8,812 nt of DNA from Spirochaetales bacterium (GTDB lineage: Bacteria > Spirochaetota > Spirochaetia > DSM-16054 > Sediminispirochaetaceae). Below are positions 5,845 through 8,812 of this stretch, piece after piece (the first letter of the stretch is position 1; each line of letters opens with the position of its first letter). Below the pieces are notes generated by a model. The model ran no database searches and had not been told where the DNA came from. It worked only from the letters and a program-made list of their open reading frames with translations. The position numbers were made by a program, and so were the translations under genes. The stretch covers positions 1-8,812 of the forward strand of contig JAASTM010000064.1 of assembly GCA_021767325.1 (NCBI GenBank). Reading direction: 5' to 3'.

Positions 5845-6936
5845 ATGGAGACAATCAAAGTTCTTATCTGGGGTTTCGGGGCCATGGGATCAACCATGGG
5901 CAGAATGTGTGCCGGTATCAACGGTCTGGAGATCAGTGGCGTGTGCGATATGGCACCCGAGCGGGTCGGAAAATCGGTGGCTGCAGCGCTTAGAGAGCGG
6001 GATGCCGCCGAGACTGGCACCACCGAGGGTGAGGATTATCCGGCTTATTTAGATAATGTGACTATCGGCGATGATATCGACCGGGTTATCCAGGAGAGCG
6101 GGGCGGATATTGCCCTGCTGGCCACCGATTCTTTCGTAGAAAAGGCGTTGCCAAAAATAGAAAAACTCGTCCGCAAAGGGCTGAATGTGGTTTCCACGGC
6201 TGAAGAGATGGCCTATCCGTGGATCAGTCATCCCGAGGAGTCGGCACAGATGAACCGTCTGGCCCGCAAGCATAACGTGGCGATTCTGGGCACGGGAATA
6301 AACCCGGGTTTCGTCATGGATCTGCTGGTGGTGATGCTTTCGGGGGTCTGCCGCTCGGTGACGGGAGTACGGGCCGAGCGGGTGAACAGCCTCTCGCCCT
6401 ACGGTCCTGCGGTTATGGAGGAACAGGGAGTGGGGCTATCGCCTGAAGAGTTTGCCGAAAAGGTCCGCACTGGAGAATTGGCCGGTCACGTGGGCTTTGT
6501 GCAGTCGATCGGCATGGTCTGCGATGCGCTGGGCTGGAAACTGGATAAACCGGTGGAGCAGAGCATGGAAGCGATTGTAAGTAGTGTAGAGCGTAAAGCT
6601 CCATACATTAAAATCGGTCCTGGAAGTGTGGCCGGCTGCGATATGCGGGCCTTTGGGGTAGTAAATGGCCGCCGGGCACTGGAATATGTGCATCCGCAGC
6701 AGATCGAACCCGAACTCGAGGGGACGAATACAGGTGACTACATTACTATAGAGGGCGACCCGGAGATAAAACTGCAGGTGAAGCCCGAAATACCCGGCGG
6801 AATCGGAACCGCCGCCCTCTGCGTGAATATGATTCCCCTGGTGATAAAGGCCGGCAGCGGACTCAAGACCATGCTGGATCTGCCGGTGCCCCGGGCAATC
6901 GGACACGATATCTCCAGATTTTTCCGGGAGGAGTGA
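5845..6936 (+). CDS. ord: 2,4-diaminopentanoate dehydrogenase
   Basis: This cytosolic NAD(P)-dependent dehydrogenase oxidatively deaminates (2R,4S)-2,4-diaminopentanoate to 2-amino-4-oxopentanoate, the step after ornithine aminomutase in ornithine fermentation. The N-terminal Rossmann motif is plain: KVLIWGFGAMGSTMGRM (5-21), with the glycines of GxGxxG at 10, 12 and 15. The C-terminal substrate domain carries GTGINPGFVMDLL (149-161), characteristic of this enzyme, and ends with LPVPRAIGHDISRFFREE. The length of 363 aa is close to known Ord proteins; residues about 45-65 (RERDAAETGTTEGEDYPAYL) look like a small insertion. Its stop lies three bases before the ATG of ortA, and ortB and oraS follow, which fixes the pathway. 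Codon use is GC-rich compared with the genes to its left, except for a short A/T-richer patch near 6560-6610. Confidence 0.9.
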   Translation: METIKVLIWGFGAMGSTMGRMCAGINGLEISGVCDMAPERVGKSVAAALRERDAAETGTTEGEDYPAYLDNVTIGDDIDRVIQESGADIALLATDSFVEKALPKIEKLVRKGLNVVSTAEEMAYPWISHPEESAQMNRLARKHNVAILGTGINPGFVMDLLVVMLSGVCRSVTGVRAERVNSLSPYGPAVMEEQGVGLSPEEFAEKVRTGELAGHVGFVQSIGMVCDALGWKLDKPVEQSMEAIVSSVERKAPYIKIGPGSVAGCDMRAFGVVNGRRALEYVHPQQIEPELEGTNTGDYITIEGDPEIKLQVKPEIPGGIGTAALCVNMIPLVIKAGSGLKTMLDLPVPRAIGHDISRFFREE

Positions 6937-6941
6937 CTATG
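6929..6941 (+). promoter_or_regulatory. ribosome-binding site deciding the ortA start
   Basis: AGGAG (6929-6933) lies five bases before ATG (6939-6941), inside the last codons of ord. An in-frame GTG at 6933 would overlap this ribosome-binding site and have none of its own, so ATG 6939 is the better start. Placing the site within ord implies translational coupling. Confidence 0.75.
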
Positions 6942-7274
6942 AGCAGTGCAATCGGAAGTGCAAAACCGAAAGTCGCCCGGGCCGGCGACTGGGTGCAGAT
7001 CCACATGGTGGTGCTACAGCCGGAGGAACGCTCTGACCGCCTGCCCCAGGAGACCTCCGAGGTTCCCTTAGAGATGTGGGCCAAGGGCTTTCTGCAGAAC
7101 AAGGAGGCCCGTCTGGGCGAGCAGGTGGAGATCGAAACCGAAATCGGACGCCGTTTGAAGGGCCGGTTATCAGCTGTAAAGCCGGGGTACACCCATTCAT
7201 TCGGAAATCCCATCCCGGAGCTGCTGCAAGTCGGGCAGCAGCTGCGCAGTCTGATACGGGAGGATGAGTCATGA
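6939..7274 (+). CDS. ortA: 2-amino-4-oxopentanoate thiolase, alpha (small) subunit
   Basis: OrtA is the small subunit of the thiolase that, with OrtB, cleaves 2-amino-4-oxopentanoate with CoA into acetyl-CoA and alanine. From ATG 6939 the protein is 111 aa, close to the roughly 100 aa usual for OrtA. Recognisable family segments are AGDWVQIHMVVLQPEER (15-31), VPLEMWAKGFL (42-52), GEQVEIETEIGRRLKGRL (60-77) and PGYTHSFGNPIPELLQVGQQ (82-101). No separate catalytic motif is apparent in the small subunit. The stop codon overlaps the start of ortB in an ATGA (7271-7274), a sign of coupled synthesis of the two subunits in equal amounts. The first dozen residues are variable and do not help choose the start; the ribosome-binding site does. 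Confidence 0.9.
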   Translation: MSSAIGSAKPKVARAGDWVQIHMVVLQPEERSDRLPQETSEVPLEMWAKGFLQNKEARLGEQVEIETEIGRRLKGRLSAVKPGYTHSFGNPIPELLQVGQQLRSLIREDES

Positions 7275-8746
7275 GCGGCGGAAATAGTACTCAGTACACA
7301 GAATATCAGCGCCTGATGCAGCGCAAGGGCGAGATAATACGAAAGGCGGTCGGGATAGACTACGGCGAGTTCGAATCCGGCTCGGTCGCCTTCGATTATG
7401 AGGAGATGATGCGCAGTGTCGGTTACGGGCTCGATGAGATTCGTTCAATCCAGGCCGAAACCGGAGTCGGCAATACTCCGCTGCTCGAGCTGAGAAATAT
7501 CACCAAGCTGGCCCGGCGCTATGCTCCGGCTGGCAAAGGTGCTCGAATTTTTTTAAAGGATGAGGCATCCAACCCTTCCGGCAGTTTCAAAGCCCGCCGG
7601 GCGGCAGTCTCGGTGTATCACGCCCAGAAACTGGGCTACAAAGGGGTAATCGCCGCTACCAGCGGCAACTACGGAGCGGCGGTGGCCAGTCAGGCTGCCA
7701 TGCGCGGCCTGGACTGCATCGTGGTGCAGGAGTGCTACGACTCTCGTGGAGTCGGGCAGCCGGAAATTGTTGAGAAGGGCCGTAAATGTGAGGCGTACGG
7801 GGCCGAGGTCCTGCAGCTGTCGGTCGGACCGGAGCTTTTCTTCGTGTTTTTACAGCTCCTGGAGGAAACCGGCTACTTCAACGCCAGCCTCTACACCCCC
7901 TTCGGCATTGCCGGTATCGAGACGCTCGGAGCCGAGCTCGCCGATCAGATGCGCAGCCGCATCGGGCAAGATCCGGACGCCGTGGTGGTGACGAACGCCG
8001 GCGGCGGAAACCTGACCGGCACCGCCCGGGGCATGCAGAAAAACGGAGTGGCACTGAGCGAGGGCTTCGACGGAGCCGCCCCCGGTGGTGGTACGAAGGT
8101 TGTGGGGGCCAGCGTGAATTTAGAAGGCTTGAATATGGCCGGCGACCGGCAGTTCAACCGAAAATCCTTTACCACCGGCCACACCGGCTTCGGCATACCC
8201 TTTGCCGTCTTTCCGGACCGCTCGGACGTGCCGCGTTCGGCCGGGCGTCCGCTGCGCTACATGGACCGCTATGTGACGGTGCGGCAGGGCGAGGTGTTCT
8301 ACATGACCGAGGCGCTGGCGCGCCTGGAGGGCTTAGAGCGCGGGCCCGCCGGCAATACTGCTTTGGCAGCCGCTTTCGCACTGGCCCAAGAGATGGACCG
8401 CGACCAGACGATCGTGGTGCAGGAGACCGAATATACCGGCGCCGGCAAGCACGTACAGCCGCAGCTCGACTTTGCCCGGCAGAACGGCATTGATATCCGG
8501 CTGGCCGACCCGCGAGAAGAGGTGCCCGGCGAGTCGATTATCCTGCCCGCGGATCCGGGACTGATTTCAGCGGTCGACCTCGACCTGGAACAGCTGAGCC
8601 GCAGCTATGTGAAGCGCAGCCGGGAGTTCACCCGTGAGCAGGGACGTGAGATTCGCGACGATGCGGATGATATCAGTTTCCTTTCAGAAGAGACCCGCCG
8701 CAGCAAGGATTGGGTTACACACGCACTACAAGAGCTTGAGGAGTAA
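7271..8746 (+). CDS. ortB: 2-amino-4-oxopentanoate thiolase, beta (PLP) subunit
   Basis: OrtB is the pyridoxal-phosphate subunit of the thiolase that splits 2-amino-4-oxopentanoate using CoA; it is cytosolic. It is a fold-type II PLP protein related to threonine synthase, 491 aa. The cofactor lysine is K107 in NPSGSFKARR (101-110), preceded by GVGNTPLLEL (65-74). TSGNYGAAVASQAA (130-143) supplies the substrate/cofactor Asn loop, and NAGGGNLTGTARG (242-254) is the phosphate-binding glycine loop. The OrtB-like segments SVGPELFFVFLQLLEETGYF (184-203), FTTGHTGFGIPFAVFPDRSD (300-319) and VVQETEYTGAGKH (382-394) separate it from true threonine synthases. GGGAGGA (7258-7264) lies six bases before the ATG, within ortA. 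Residue 108 is Ala where fold-type II enzymes often have Asp (SFKDR). Residues 255-276, rich in Gly and Ala, look like a loop insertion. GC content is high throughout; bases 7981-8040 contain 43 G or C. Confidence 0.92.
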   Translation: MSGGNSTQYTEYQRLMQRKGEIIRKAVGIDYGEFESGSVAFDYEEMMRSVGYGLDEIRSIQAETGVGNTPLLELRNITKLARRYAPAGKGARIFLKDEASNPSGSFKARRAAVSVYHAQKLGYKGVIAATSGNYGAAVASQAAMRGLDCIVVQECYDSRGVGQPEIVEKGRKCEAYGAEVLQLSVGPELFFVFLQLLEETGYFNASLYTPFGIAGIETLGAELADQMRSRIGQDPDAVVVTNAGGGNLTGTARGMQKNGVALSEGFDGAAPGGGTKVVGASVNLEGLNMAGDRQFNRKSFTTGHTGFGIPFAVFPDRSDVPRSAGRPLRYMDRYVTVRQGEVFYMTEALARLEGLERGPAGNTALAAAFALAQEMDRDQTIVVQETEYTGAGKHVQPQLDFARQNGIDIRLADPREEVPGESIILPADPGLISAVDLDLEQLSRSYVKRSREFTREQGREIRDDADDISFLSEETRRSKDWVTHALQELEE

Positions 8747-8761
8747 GGAGAGCAGCCGATG
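8745..8761 (+). promoter_or_regulatory. ribosome-binding site and start of the oraS-like gene
   Basis: AAGGAG (8745-8750) overlaps the TAA stop of ortB and lies eight bases before ATG (8759-8761). The spacing is good and supports a real gene start here, even though only 18 codons fall within the window. Confidence 0.7.
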
Positions 8762-8812
8762 GAACGGAAGGACGATTTTCAGGAACGGCGGTCCCATTTA
8801 GCCGGGCTGTCG
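8759..8812 (+). CDS. oraS: D-ornithine 4,5-aminomutase, small (S) subunit, 5'-partial gene
   Basis: Only the first 18 residues are visible: MERKDDFQERRSHLAGLS, running to the window edge. They resemble the N-terminus I remember for OraS, a charged KxDDFxERRxHL segment. OraS is the small partner of the adenosylcobalamin- and PLP-dependent OraE, and together they shift the terminal amino group of D-ornithine to form 2,4-diaminopentanoate, the substrate of Ord. The position, 12 bases after ortB and in the same strand, is where oraS commonly sits in such operons, with oraE expected next. The identification rests on a short match plus context. Confidence 0.7.
   Translation, partial: MERKDDFQERRSHLAGLS

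Noticed and set aside
5781..5993. 70-codon plus-strand frame across the ord promoter and start
   Set aside because: It overlaps ord in another frame, lacks a Shine-Dalgarno and has no recognisable content.
6436..6906. 156-codon open frame on the minus strand inside ord
   Set aside because: It lies wholly opposite a well-supported gene, matches no family I recognise and has no convincing ribosome-binding site; GC-rich coding sequence readily produces such antisense frames.
6933..6935. GTG at 6933 as the ortA start
   Set aside because: It overlaps the last codon of ord and its own ribosome-binding site; ATG 6939 has correct spacing from AGGAG.
1..8812. CRISPR arrays, tRNA or rRNA genes, insertion sequences, toxin-antitoxin or phage genes
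   Set aside because: No tandem repeats with spacers, cloverleaf-like sequences, transposase motifs or terminal inverted repeats were seen; all long frames are accounted for by metabolic, transport and regulatory genes.

Overview
This window is a run of nine same-strand (+) genes from an anaerobic, amino-acid-fermenting bacterium. The last four genes are the start of an ornithine-degradation operon: ord (2,4-diaminopentanoate dehydrogenase), ortA and ortB (the two subunits of 2-amino-4-oxopentanoate thiolase), and the first 18 codons of what looks like oraS (small subunit of ornithine 4,5-aminomutase). This pathway converts D-ornithine to 2,4-diaminopentanoate, then to 2-amino-4-oxopentanoate, then with CoA to acetyl-CoA and D-alanine. 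It is known from ornithine-fermenting Clostridia and related anaerobes. The sequence alone does not settle the taxon: a bacterial TrmB-like regulator and a GC-rich fermentation operon would fit a spirochaete, a clostridium or another anaerobic lineage.

Layout. 18-827: TrmB-family regulator, whose true start may lie before the window. 828-1174: a 347-base regulatory gap with an imperfect long dyad, a strong sigma70-type promoter (TTGACA, 17-base spacer, TAGAAT) behind an A/T tract, a 24-base operator-like dyad just downstream of the promoter, and a leader of about 175 nt with a hairpin, an anti-Shine-Dalgarno sequence and an orphan perfect Shine-Dalgarno. 1175-2686: NhaC-family antiporter/transporter, followed by an intrinsic terminator. 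2808-5778: three closely spaced genes for an amidohydrolase of the deaminase/chlorohydrolase type, a LivJ-like ligand-binding protein with no signal peptide, and a small gamma-glutamylcyclotransferase-fold protein. 5779-5844: a gap with a possible extended -10 promoter. 5845-8812: ord-ortA-ortB-oraS, tightly coupled.

How the parts may work together. The right-hand operon is a recognisable catabolic route. The left-hand block looks like an accessory input and sensing module: a cation/proton-coupled transporter, two hydrolytic or cyclising enzymes acting on C-N bonds, and a cytosolic amino-acid-type receptor in place of a periplasmic one. One reading is that the block imports and processes an ornithine-related or amide-containing compound, while the TrmB-like protein and the cytosolic LivJ-like protein sense ligands. 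The substrates are not visible in the sequence. Base composition changes near the junction: three sampled 60-base lines give about 43-48% GC in the left block and about 72% in ortB. The two halves may therefore have different histories.
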